In this document: one piece after another, positions 5,808 to 12,757 of the stretch
Position numbering within the stretch: the stretch's first letter is position 1
Layout of the letters: each line of letters starts with the position of its first letter
Assembly: GCA_019416265.1 (NCBI GenBank)
Contig: DXXQ01000082.1
Span: 1-13,941, forward strand
From: Clostridiales bacterium
GTDB taxonomy: Bacteria; Bacillota; Clostridia; Lachnospirales; Lachnospiraceae
Length of the DNA stretch: 13,941 nt
Reading direction: 5' to 3'
Made by a program: the position numbers and the translations under genes
Notes under the pieces: model-generated
Told to the model about the DNA's origin: nothing
The model's input: the letters and a program-made list of their open reading frames with translations, nothing else
Databases searched by the model: none

Positions 5808-7553
5808 TCAGTATTCCAGATACGCACCCTTCATCGGGCTGGCCGCATGCTGGCTGAACAGGCGAAGAACGCCGTTTTTATATTTCGGTTCACGCTTTTT
5901 CCAGTTTTTGCGGCGCTCTTTCAAAACAGCGTCGATTTCTTCCATAGATTTGCGTTCTCCGTGAATACCGATGATATTTAACTTTCTGGCAGGTACGTCG
6001 ATCTCGATCAGATCGCCTTCCTCCACCAGAGCGATCGGGCCGCCGTCTACAGCCTCCGGACTGCAGTGTCCGATCACCGGCCCTGTAGAAGCGCCGGAGA
6101 AACGGCCGTCTGTGATAAGGGCAATGCTTCTTCCAAGCTCTTTGTCACTGCTGATTGCTTCGGATGTATAGAACATTTCCGGCATTCCGCTTCCTTTCGG
6201 ACCTTCATAGCGGATAAATACAGCATCGCCTTTTTTTACTTTATGTTTCAGAACTGCATCCAGACACTCTTCCTCACTGTCAAAAGGTCTGGCATTGAGC
6301 ACTGCCCGGAACATCTCCTTCGGACATGCCGTGTGTTTGATCACAGCGCCTTCCGGCGCAAGGTTTCCTCTTAAAATGGCAATGCTTCCGTCTGTTCCGA
6401 TTGCGTTGTCATAAGAACGGATAATATCCTCTTTTTTCAGATTCACATTGTAGCGGGCATTAAAATCCTCCAGCCATTTGCCACATCTTTCGTAGAATCC
6501 GTTTCTCTTTAATTCGTCGAGGTTTTCTCCAAGAGTCTTTCCGGTCACTGTCATTACATCCAGGTGAAGATGCTCTCGGATCTCTTCCATGATCGCCGGA
6601 ACGCCCCCTGCATAGTAGAAGCATTCTGCCGGCCATCTTCCTGCCGGACGCACATCAAGGAGATAACGGGCATTTCTGTGGAGTCTGTCAAAGGTGTCTC
6701 CCGTAATCTCAATACCGAATTCATGAGCAATCGCCGGAATATGGAGCAGGCAGTTGGTGCTTCCGGAAACTGCCGCATGAACGAGGATCGCATTTTCGAA
6801 GCTCTTTTCTGTGATGATCTCACTTGGGCGCATTCCCGGCATGGAAGCAAGCTTCACTGCCAGGGCTCCGGCCTCTCTTGCAAAGGTAAGGAGATCCGGG
6901 CTTGTGGCAGGCATCAGGGCGCTTCCCGGAAGGGCAAGTCCCAGTGCCTCAGCCATGATCTGCATGGTGGAAGCTGTTCCGATAAAGGAGCAGGCGCCGC
7001 AGCTTGGGCAGGCATTGCATTTCGCCCAGTTCAGCTTTTCCTCATCGATCTCACCGCGCTGATATTTGGCGCTGTACATTCCCAGCTGCTCCAGAGTCAG
7101 CATTTCCGGTCCTGCATTCATAGTTCCTCCTGGTACTACAACTGCCGGAATATCCACTCTTGCAAGTCCCATCAGGTTTGCCGGCATTCCCTTATCACAG
7201 CTTGCCAGATAAACTCCGGCATCAAAAGGTGTGGCATTTGCGTGTATTTCGATCATATTTGCAATCATCTCACGGCTTGCCAGACTGTAGTTGATTCCGT
7301 CTGTTCCCTGGCTTTCGCCGTCGCAGATGTCTGTGCAGTAATAGCGGGCACCGTGTCCGCCTGCTTCTTCAATTCCTTTTCTTACCTCCTCAACAAGAAC
7401 GTCAAGGTGTCCGCTTCCCGGATGGCTGTCTCCGAAGGTACTCTCGATCATAACCTGTGTCTTGGATAAATCCTCCGGCTTCCATCCTGTACCGATTCTC
7501 AGCGGATCCAGCTCCGGTGCAAGTCTTCGCATTTCCTGACTCTTTAATTCCAT
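5808..7553 (-). CDS. IlvD/Edd-family sugar-acid (aldonate) dehydratase
   Basis: 581 residues of the dihydroxy-acid / 6-phosphogluconate dehydratase family. These cytoplasmic iron-sulfur enzymes remove water from an acid with 2,3-hydroxyls to give a 2-keto-3-deoxy acid. Expected cluster and metal residues are visible: C77 in DICDG, C119 in ASCDKGMP with the lysine that is carbamylated in relatives (K121), and C188 at the end of CNACPSCGAC. Stretches such as VHAAVSGSTN, LLHIPAIAH, AGGVPAIM and DVMTVTGKTL resemble the YjhG/YagF/xylonate dehydratase side of the family more than IlvD. Because a GntP permease precedes it and KDG kinase and KDPG aldolase follow, gluconate is the favoured substrate; xylonate or galactonate remain possible. 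Housekeeping valine synthesis is unlikely in this setting. AAGGAG lies 7 nt before the ATG, just after a mRNA hairpin. Confidence 0.88.
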   Translation of the reverse strand: MELKSQEMRRLAPELDPLRIGTGWKPEDLSKTQVMIESTFGDSHPGSGHLDVLVEEVRKGIEEAGGHGARYYCTDICDGESQGTDGINYSLASREMIANMIEIHANATPFDAGVYLASCDKGMPANLMGLARVDIPAVVVPGGTMNAGPEMLTLEQLGMYSAKYQRGEIDEEKLNWAKCNACPSCGACSFIGTASTMQIMAEALGLALPGSALMPATSPDLLTFAREAGALAVKLASMPGMRPSEIITEKSFENAILVHAAVSGSTNCLLHIPAIAHEFGIEITGDTFDRLHRNARYLLDVRPAGRWPAECFYYAGGVPAIMEEIREHLHLDVMTVTGKTLGENLDELKRNGFYERCGKWLEDFNARYNVNLKKEDIIRSYDNAIGTDGSIAILRGNLAPEGAVIKHTACPKEMFRAVLNARPFDSEEECLDAVLKHKVKKGDAVFIRYEGPKGSGMPEMFYTSEAISSDKELGRSIALITDGRFSGASTGPVIGHCSPEAVDGGPIALVEEGDLIEIDVPARKLNIIGIHGERKSMEEIDAVLKERRKNWKKREPKYKNGVLRLFSQHAASPMKGAYLEY

Positions 7554-7568
7554 AGAAATTCTCCTTTC

Positions 7569-7602
7569 CGCCGTCTCTGTTCAAACACCCTCCAGAGCGG
7601 CG
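7569..7602 (-). other. mRNA hairpin in the permease-dehydratase gap
   Basis: CGCCG (7569-7573) pairs with CGGCG (7598-7602), and CTCTG (7575-7579) with CAGAG (7593-7597), giving ten pairs around one bulged T and a 13-nt loop. On the transcript the stem ends 2 nt before the AAAGGAG ribosome site of the dehydratase gene, with no U-run, so it is not a normal terminator. It lies in the only long gap (98 nt) inside the operon and may mark mRNA processing or set relative expression. Confidence 0.4.
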
Positions 7603-7651
7603 CTGCTGTACTGCTTTCGCAGGTTCATTGTGAAAACTCTGTTTACTCTTT

Positions 7652-9010
7652 TTATGCAAAGAATGAGATTACAAGGGCTACTAAAAATCCGGTGGCACCA
7701 ACCAGTGTCTCCATGATCGTCCAAGTCTTTAATGTTGTTTTCTCGTCCATTCCTACCAGTGATTTTACCAGCCAGAATCCGGAGTCATTAAAGTGGGAGC
7801 ATACGGTTGCGCCCCCTGCAACTGCTGCAGTCACACATGCCAGGTATAATGGAGAAAGCTCTGCAATACCAGGAAGTGCAGCTACGATACCTGCAGCCAT
7901 TGTCATAGCAACCGTAGCGGAACCTACGCAGATTCTTACAAGAGCAGCTACCACAAAGGCTACCACTACGATCGGCAGGTTTGCAGATGCAACGGCATTT
8001 CCGATCACCTCGCCAAGTCCGGAATACTGAAGTACATAGCGAAGTACACCGCCGCAGGCTGTTACAAGAAGGATCAGTCCTGTAGGCTCCAGTGATTTCG
8101 TCATAATGTTTTCAAGCTCTTTCATGGAGTAACCATGCTTCAGGCCAAGAATCAGCATTGCTGCGATAGTGGCAATAAGAAGGGCTACGAAAGGCTCTCC
8201 AAGGAAAGCAAAGATCGGAGCTGCTCCGCTTAAAGCAGGCACTACGCTGCAAACGGAATCCAGAATGATAAGTACCAGAGGAATCAGGATAATTCCAACG
8301 ATCGTCCAGAAATTCGGAAGCTTGGACTCATCAATATCCTCCTGTTCAGCTACATGATCCGGAACAGGAACCATAAATTTATTTCCGCAGATGGAACCCC
8401 AGACAGGTCCAGCCACGATCATGGCAAAAATACCACAGAAAATACCTACCAGGATTACCCATCCAAGCTCTACGTCAAGCATAGTTGCTACTAAGACAGG
8501 TCCCGGTGTCGGCGGGATAAATGCGTGTCCTACTGCAAGTCCTGCAAGTAACGGGATTGCATAAAACAGGGAAGAACGTTTCGTTCTTTTTGCAAGGGAA
8601 AATGCCAGTGGGATCAAGATGATCAGTCCTGCGTCAAAGAATACCGGCATTGCAATAACAAGTCCTGTGATTCCCAGTGCCCAGGCTGCTTTTTTATCAC
8701 CGAAACGTCTGACCATTGTCACAGCCAGCGTCTGGGCGCCGCCCGAGGCTTCCAATATTGCGCCGAACATGGAACCAAGTCCTACAAGAAGCGCAATCCC
8801 TTTCAACGTGTTTCCGATACCGTCGTTTACGGCAGTTACAATGTCGTTAAATGGCATTCCCGCAATCAATCCGATTGCGATAGCGCCTACAAGAATGGCT
8901 ACCATAGCCTGTACTTTGAATTTAATAATCAGAACAAGCAGAATGGCAAGTCCGATTATTGCAGCCAGAACCAGGCGGGTGGGGTCCAGGGTTGCAGTTT
9001 CGTTACTCAT
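7652..9010 (-). CDS. GntP-family gluconate:H+ symporter (aldonate permease)
   Basis: 452 residues, almost entirely hydrophobic, with roughly 12-14 predicted membrane segments and no cleavable signal peptide. This is the size of GntP/GntT permeases (about 440-450). Typical stretches include ALLVGLGSMFGAILEASGGA near residues 73-92, the conserved loop AMPVFFDAGLIILIPLAFSL (about 119-138) and HAFIPPTPGPVLVA (about 161-174). The family imports gluconate and related aldonates with protons. It is the first gene of the operon, so import, dehydration, phosphorylation and aldol cleavage are transcribed together. AGGAGGAG stands 6 nt before the ATG (complement of 9017-9024). A near-consensus promoter with flanking operator-like sites lies about 90 nt upstream. 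Substrate is inferred from family and neighbours; a different sugar acid cannot be ruled out. Confidence 0.92.
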   Translation of the reverse strand: MSNETATLDPTRLVLAAIIGLAILLVLIIKFKVQAMVAILVGAIAIGLIAGMPFNDIVTAVNDGIGNTLKGIALLVGLGSMFGAILEASGGAQTLAVTMVRRFGDKKAAWALGITGLVIAMPVFFDAGLIILIPLAFSLAKRTKRSSLFYAIPLLAGLAVGHAFIPPTPGPVLVATMLDVELGWVILVGIFCGIFAMIVAGPVWGSICGNKFMVPVPDHVAEQEDIDESKLPNFWTIVGIILIPLVLIILDSVCSVVPALSGAAPIFAFLGEPFVALLIATIAAMLILGLKHGYSMKELENIMTKSLEPTGLILLVTACGGVLRYVLQYSGLGEVIGNAVASANLPIVVVAFVVAALVRICVGSATVAMTMAAGIVAALPGIAELSPLYLACVTAAVAGGATVCSHFNDSGFWLVKSLVGMDEKTTLKTWTIMETLVGATGFLVALVISFFA

Positions 9011-9068
9011 AAAAAACTCCTCCTAAATAAATGCTGCATCTGCATTCTTTTTCTTTTTTCGTTCCATA

Positions 9069-9081
9069 ACATCTGACGTCT
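9069..9081. promoter_or_regulatory. Candidate operator 1 for the GntR-type regulator
   Basis: ACATCTGACGTCT shares 11 of 13 bases with ACATATGACGTAT at 9129-9141 (pattern ACATNTGACGTNT). It lies just downstream of the predicted operon transcription start, and an ATAACA/TGTTAT inverted repeat brackets it (9067-9089). The position suits a repressor. Assignment to the adjacent FCD-type GntR protein is inference. Confidence 0.4.
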
Positions 9082-9098
9082 TTTGTTATCATGTCCTG

Positions 9099-9127
9099 AT
9101 TATATATGCCCCATATTTTCCTTTCAA
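9099..9127 (-). promoter_or_regulatory. Promoter of the sugar-acid operon
   Basis: On the minus strand TTGAAA (complement of 9122-9127) is followed after 17 nt by a perfect TATAAT (complement of 9099-9104). Transcription would start near 9092, giving a leader of about 80 nt before the permease gene. No clear CcpA (cre) site was seen near it. Confidence 0.7.
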
Positions 9128-9128
9128 T

Positions 9129-9141
9129 ACATATGACGTAT
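9129..9141. promoter_or_regulatory. Candidate operator 2 for the GntR-type regulator
   Basis: ACATATGACGTAT, the partner of 9069-9081 and exactly 60 nt away, lies immediately upstream of the -35. With the preceding bases it forms the imperfect palindrome ATAC-N7-GTAT (9127-9141), in line with the dyad operators of GntR dimers. Confidence 0.42.
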
Positions 9142-9167
9142 CTATTTCCCTTTCTATCTTTTACACA

Positions 9168-9207
9168 AAAAAGGCACATTTATATCTGTGTATAAATGTG
9201 CCTTTTT
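9168..9207. terminator. Strong intrinsic terminator after the GntR-type gene
   Basis: A perfect 17-bp inverted repeat (9168-9184 with 9191-9207) closes on a 6-nt loop, and three more pairs form across one bulged A. The arms begin with an A-run and end with a T-run, so it can end transcription in either direction. It separates the gntR-type gene (stop at 9260) from the operon promoter at 9099-9127, so operon expression depends on its own promoter. Confidence 0.88.
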
Positions 9208-9259
9208 GTGCATTATATCCATTATTTTTTTCAAGTCATCTGTTCCCCCTATGAAGTCA

Positions 9260-9961
9260 TCAGATGTTTTCATCTATCAGTTTCATAATCGTCTGGCGGT
9301 TGTAAGTCAGGTGCATGATCATTGCGCATCTGGCTCCTACAGCGTCTCTTTTCATGATCGCCTTCGTGATCGCCCGATGTGTCTCAAGGGTTTCCTCCTT
9401 TAACAGCCTGTGAGTAATATTGGCAAAGGTCAGAACTGCCTTGTTAATAATCGGGATCAGGATTTCCACAACCTGATTTTTGCTGCACTGCGCAATACAG
9501 GTGTGAAATTCTATGTCTTTGCTGATATGGTTTCTTCCGCTCATGTACAGCTCTTCTGTCTGGTCACAGAGCTTTTTCAGACGGATCAGATCTTCTCTTG
9601 TGGCATTTTTACAGGCTGCCGCAGCAATCTCCGGCTCAATCATAAGACGCACCTCAAAAAGATCCAGGGCAAGCTGATATTTATTTTCTATTTTCCCCAG
9701 ACCAAGGGGATCTATGTCCAAAGGGTTGGTATTGATCACATAAGTTCCGGAACCCCGGCGTACCTCCAGGATCCCTCTGGATACCAGACCTTTCACCGCC
9801 TCACGGATCGTACTTCTTCCCACGCCGAACTTCTCCGCAAGCTCAAACTCATTGGGGATCTTTTCCCCCGGTTCCACCGGCTGCTCCAGAATATATTTCA
9901 TCAGCTCATCTTCTGTTTTTTCCCCAAGAGATTTCCTTTCTGATTTCTCAATGTACTTCAT
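9260..9961 (-). CDS. FadR-type (FCD domain) GntR-family transcriptional regulator
   Basis: 233 residues. The N-terminal winged helix (about 15-77) contains PGEKIPNEFELAEKFGVGRS, TIREAVKGL and the wing RRGSGTYV. An all-helical FCD ligand domain (about 95-225) carries the usual metal/ligand residues: D149 and H153 (DIEFH), H195 (ETLETHRAI) and H217 (MIMHLTYN). FCD-type regulators often sense organic or sugar acids and repress adjacent catabolic genes, so this is the likely switch for the downstream GntP-dehydratase-kinase-aldolase operon, with gluconate or KDG as plausible inducer. A strong hairpin terminator separates it from the operon. The ATG at 9961-9959 has GGGAGAG about 9 nt upstream; the alternative upstream GTG is out of frame. 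Confidence 0.92.
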   Translation of the reverse strand: MKYIEKSERKSLGEKTEDELMKYILEQPVEPGEKIPNEFELAEKFGVGRSTIREAVKGLVSRGILEVRRGSGTYVINTNPLDIDPLGLGKIENKYQLALDLFEVRLMIEPEIAAAACKNATREDLIRLKKLCDQTEELYMSGRNHISKDIEFHTCIAQCSKNQVVEILIPIINKAVLTFANITHRLLKEETLETHRAITKAIMKRDAVGARCAMIMHLTYNRQTIMKLIDENI

Positions 9962-10029
9962 CCTTGTTCACTCTCCCATAAATCGGCGCTTCTTCTCTTT
10001 TTCCCGTCGATTCTTTTACTTTAAGGCTT

Positions 10030-10058
10030 ATTCTAGCGAATTTTCCCCTGTCATGCAA
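10030..10058 (-). promoter_or_regulatory. Probable promoter of the GntR-type regulator gene
   Basis: On the minus strand TTGCAT (complement of 10053-10058) and TAGAAT (complement of 10030-10035) are spaced by 17 nt. The start would be near 10023, about 60 nt before the gene. Both hexamers are imperfect. It stands back to back with the plus-strand promoter at 10093-10122. Confidence 0.45.
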
Positions 10059-10092
10059 GAGCAATCCTGTCATCCTTTTTATCTTCAGCCCC

Positions 10093-10122
10093 TTGACGTT
10101 ATATATTATGTAATGTTATAAT
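10093..10122 (+). promoter_or_regulatory. Promoter of the ArsR-like regulator / MFS operon
   Basis: TTGACG (10093-10098) and a perfect TATAAT (10117-10122) are separated by 18 nt. Transcription would start near 10129, about 20 nt before the ribosome site. The repeated ATGTAATG motif (10108-10115 and 10125-10132) brackets the -10. Confidence 0.7.
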
Positions 10123-10132
10123 TCATGTAATG
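10108..10132. repeat. Direct repeat ATGTAATG flanking the -10 (candidate operator)
   Basis: Two exact 8-nt copies (10108-10115 and 10125-10132) lie 17 nt apart, one just upstream of the -10 and one across the transcription start. A short dyad ATTAT-N8-ATAAT (10105-10122) overlaps. The placement fits autorepression by the ArsR-like protein encoded 30 nt downstream; short AT-rich repeats can also occur by chance. Confidence 0.35.
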
Positions 10133-10161
10133 ATTTCAATATAAATCGGGAGGAATTCTGC

Positions 10162-10731
10162 ATGAAAAAAATAATTGTTTTATCTACCAAAAAAGAACTG
10201 GAAATTTATATGAGCCCCTGTCGTCAGGAAATTCTTCGTCAGCTTCGACTGGCAGGCGAACCGGTAACGCCAAAGTTTCTCGCAGACCAACTGAAGATCT
10301 CTCCCTCTTCCATCCAGTTCCATTTAAAGAAGCTGGAAGCCCTGGGAATCGTAAGTCTTCACCACACGGAGCTGATTCACGGAATTACCGCCAAATTTTA
10401 TGTTCCTGCTGACGTTGATATCAGTATCGGATGTCATCTGGATGAGTTTCGCCGTGAAAGGGAAATCGTACTGGAAAATATGGTTCATAATGTTTTTCAG
10501 GGATGCTGCAAAGCCTTTTATGAATGCCCGAAGGATGCTGTTGAAAACCCTGTTTCCAATATTCCAGCGGACATTTTTACAGGCATCGCCTTTCTAACGG
10601 AAGAAGAAATAGAACAGCTTCGGAAAAACATCTTTGATTTTCTGGAATCTCACACCCAAAAACGCCCGGACACCTATCCATGGGAATACAGCTTACTTGC
10701 TTACAAGATGAAGGAGGATACCGATGAATAA
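10162..10731 (+). CDS. ArsR-like winged-helix transcriptional regulator
   Basis: 189 residues. The N-terminal half is an ArsR/HTH_20-type winged helix: MSPCRQEILRQLRLAGEPVT as first helices, LADQLKISPSSIQFHLKKLE as helix-turn-helix (about 40-59), then a wing with ALGIVSLHH. The C-terminal half (about 85-185) is a helical ligand or dimerisation domain I do not recognise. Its scattered cysteines (GCH, CCKAFYEC) form no clear ArsR metal site, so metal sensing should not be assumed. GGGAGGA (10148-10154) precedes the ATG. The gene overlaps the following MFS gene by 8 nt and is surely co-transcribed, the usual layout of a regulator controlling its own drug or metabolite exporter. Confidence 0.88.
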   Translation: MKKIIVLSTKKELEIYMSPCRQEILRQLRLAGEPVTPKFLADQLKISPSSIQFHLKKLEALGIVSLHHTELIHGITAKFYVPADVDISIGCHLDEFRREREIVLENMVHNVFQGCCKAFYECPKDAVENPVSNIPADIFTGIAFLTEEEIEQLRKNIFDFLESHTQKRPDTYPWEYSLLAYKMKEDTDE

Positions 10732-11947
10732 TATTTTCCGAACAATTTTTCTGCTGAAAAGTCTTTCAACAGGGCTGATGCTTCCGATCATGAGCCTTAT
10801 GATCATTTCCAGAGGCGCCGGAACAGAGTTTCTTCCGCTCATCGTAGGAACTTACTCTCTGACTGCGATTCTCTTTGAATTTCCCAGCGGTGTTTTCAGC
10901 GATCTGTTTGGGCGCAAAAAAACATTTCTTATCTCCTGTTTTCTGATGCTTCTTTCTTTATTTCTTCTCATCATGGAAACGTCCGATGTTTCTGTTTTGT
11001 TTTTGGCCTTTGCCATTCAGGGAACGGGAAGAGCCTTTTCCTCCGGCAGTCTGGATGCTCTTGTGATGGAAAAAAGCCTTCTTTCAGGCGGGGACGCTTC
11101 CGCAGCCAAAACAAGCGGTGAACTGGGCTTTCTTGAAAGCTTGGGAATTGCTGTCGGAAGTATTTTTGCCGGATTCCTTGGAAGTATCGGAAATACCTGT
11201 TCTGCCAATCTTTTTGTAATGGCTCTGTTGTATCTCCTTATCACTCTTCTTACGATTGTCGGCGTAAAAGACTTCCACATTGGTACTTCCAAAGAACCCT
11301 TTCTCCTTTTTTCAGAAGCAAAAAAATTCCGGAGACAGATGGCAGGAAGTCTTCGCTTTTCCATGCAATCTGCTCCGATCCGTATTTTACTTATTCAGGT
11401 CTTCTTTACAGGAATCGTTCTGTTCTCTCTGGAAACCTACTGGCAGCCGGGACTTTTGCGCCTTATGGCTGACAGGGAACTCTGGGTATTCGGTTTCGTT
11501 TCCTTTTCAGGTTTTTGCTTGACTGCTCTTGCCAGTTTTCTTACGCCAAAGCTTCTGCTGCATATATTCCCAGACAGCAGGCGGCCCTGGTGGTATTTTT
11601 TGTTTGCCGTAAGACTGCTTTTCGCTGCAGGCGCCTTTCTTCTGGGACGTATCCTGCATCCTGCCTTCTTTATACTGGCTTATTTCCTTATCTACTTTTT
11701 CCACGGGGGAGGAAGCACTGTGGAGAACACGCTCCTGTCCCAAAATACTCCCCGGGAAATGCTTGCCGGTATTATGTCCCTGTTCTCTTTGATCTTCCAG
11801 TTAGGAGCTCTTGCAGCTTCTGCTTTTACAGGTGCGTTTCTTTCCAATGCAGACCTTTCGGTAATCTGGCTTCTTTTAAGCGGTCTGGCTATGTTGTGCT
11901 ATATCGCCTTATTTTTCAAAGCCCGCTTTGTTCACTCTCTCCATTAA
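10724..11947 (+). CDS. MFS-family transporter (probable efflux permease)
   Basis: 407 residues with about 12 membrane segments, the standard major facilitator size. Motif A of the 2-3 loop is clear: GVFSDLFGRKK at residues 56-66, typical of proton-driven antiporters. A glycine-rich stretch follows in segment 5 (LGFLESLGIAVGSIFAGFLG). The substrate cannot be read from the sequence; drug or metabolite export is the common role of MFS proteins paired with an ArsR-like regulator. AAGGAGG (10711-10717) lies inside the end of the regulator gene, 6 nt before the ATG, so translation is coupled. The last 39 nt are antisense to the end of the convergent kinase gene, and I see no intrinsic terminator at the junction. 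Confidence 0.9.
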   Translation: MNNIFRTIFLLKSLSTGLMLPIMSLMIISRGAGTEFLPLIVGTYSLTAILFEFPSGVFSDLFGRKKTFLISCFLMLLSLFLLIMETSDVSVLFLAFAIQGTGRAFSSGSLDALVMEKSLLSGGDASAAKTSGELGFLESLGIAVGSIFAGFLGSIGNTCSANLFVMALLYLLITLLTIVGVKDFHIGTSKEPFLLFSEAKKFRRQMAGSLRFSMQSAPIRILLIQVFFTGIVLFSLETYWQPGLLRLMADRELWVFGFVSFSGFCLTALASFLTPKLLLHIFPDSRRPWWYFLFAVRLLFAAGAFLLGRILHPAFFILAYFLIYFFHGGGSTVENTLLSQNTPREMLAGIMSLFSLIFQLGALAASAFTGAFLSNADLSVIWLLLSGLAMLCYIALFFKARFVHSLH

Positions 11948-12757
11948 ATACGGAAGCACAGGCTCGAATTTAACGCCGTACCAGTGATTTTCCTCCTCTG
12001 CGGTGGCTTTCATACAGGCAAGAACGAAATCTGCAGCAATCTGTGCAGCCTCAAAAGCTGTTTTGCCGCGCATCAGAGCTCCCGTAAAGGAAGATGCAAA
12101 AATATCTCCTGTGCCGTGGCAGCCTTTGGGGAGCTTTTCATGCTCGTAATAATGATACTCTCCGTTTTCAAAAACCACAACGCCGGTATAGCCTTCTCTG
12201 TAGGAAATTCCTGTCAGGATCACATTTTTTGCCCCAAGCTCTGTCAGTGCCTTCAGAGCTGTGTCGATGAATGACCTGTCATACTCTGTCCGATAGGGAA
12301 GACCTGTGAGCAGACATGTTTCCGTCATATTCGGAAGGAGATAGTCTGCTCTGGCGCAGAGCGTTTTCATAGATTCCACGAAAGCATTGTCAAAACCGAC
12401 ATAAAGCTTACCGTTATCTGCCATTGCAGGGTCGATCACTGCTGGCGCACCTTCTTTTTTTACGGTATCGAGAAGACCGCAGACATATTCTATCTGCTTT
12501 TCGCTTCCCAGATATCCTGTATACACAGCGTCGAAGGAAAGTCCTTCTTTCTGCCAGTGTCTGTTGATTTCCGGCATATCTTCCGTCAGGTCACGGAAGG
12601 TATAGCCGCTGAAGCCTCCAGTATGAGTGGAAAGTACCGCTGACGGCAATACACAGGTTTCTACTCCACAGGCGGAAATTACCGGGAGAGCCACTGTCAG
12701 GGAGCACTGTCCCAGACAGGAAATATCCTGTACTGTTAAAATTCTTGGATATGACAT
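11909..12757 (-). CDS. Pyridoxal/pyridoxamine kinase (PdxK/PdxY-like)
   Basis: 282 residues of the ribokinase fold, PdxK/PdxY branch. The start RILTVQDISCLGQCSL and the early GVET and STHTGGF stretches are typical, as are VIDPAMADNGKLY (107-119), LLPNMTE (140-146) and the GCHGTGDIFASS signature (212-223) with catalytic D218. It would phosphorylate pyridoxal, pyridoxine or pyridoxamine in B6 salvage. ThiD-type hydroxymethylpyrimidine kinases share the fold, but the QDISCLGQ and DPAMADNG motifs favour B6. A GTG three codons earlier (12766) overlaps the GAGAGG ribosome site, so I take the ATG at 12757-12755, 8 nt from that site. The gene is transcribed alone, tail-to-tail with the MFS gene and overlapping it by 39 nt. 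Confidence 0.88.
   Translation of the reverse strand: MSYPRILTVQDISCLGQCSLTVALPVISACGVETCVLPSAVLSTHTGGFSGYTFRDLTEDMPEINRHWQKEGLSFDAVYTGYLGSEKQIEYVCGLLDTVKKEGAPAVIDPAMADNGKLYVGFDNAFVESMKTLCARADYLLPNMTETCLLTGLPYRTEYDRSFIDTALKALTELGAKNVILTGISYREGYTGVVVFENGEYHYYEHEKLPKGCHGTGDIFASSFTGALMRGKTAFEAAQIAADFVLACMKATAEEENHWYGVKFEPVLPYLMERVNKAGFEK

Noticed and set aside
6564..7469. Open frame of 301 codons on the plus strand opposite the dehydratase gene
   Set aside because: It is antisense to a well-supported conserved gene, rich in Cys/Ser/His as expected for a shadow frame, and has no ribosome site or recognisable domain.
9011..9127. Riboswitch or catabolite-repression (cre) site in the operon leader
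   Set aside because: I found no match to the cre consensus and no known riboswitch core; the leader is short and AT-rich.
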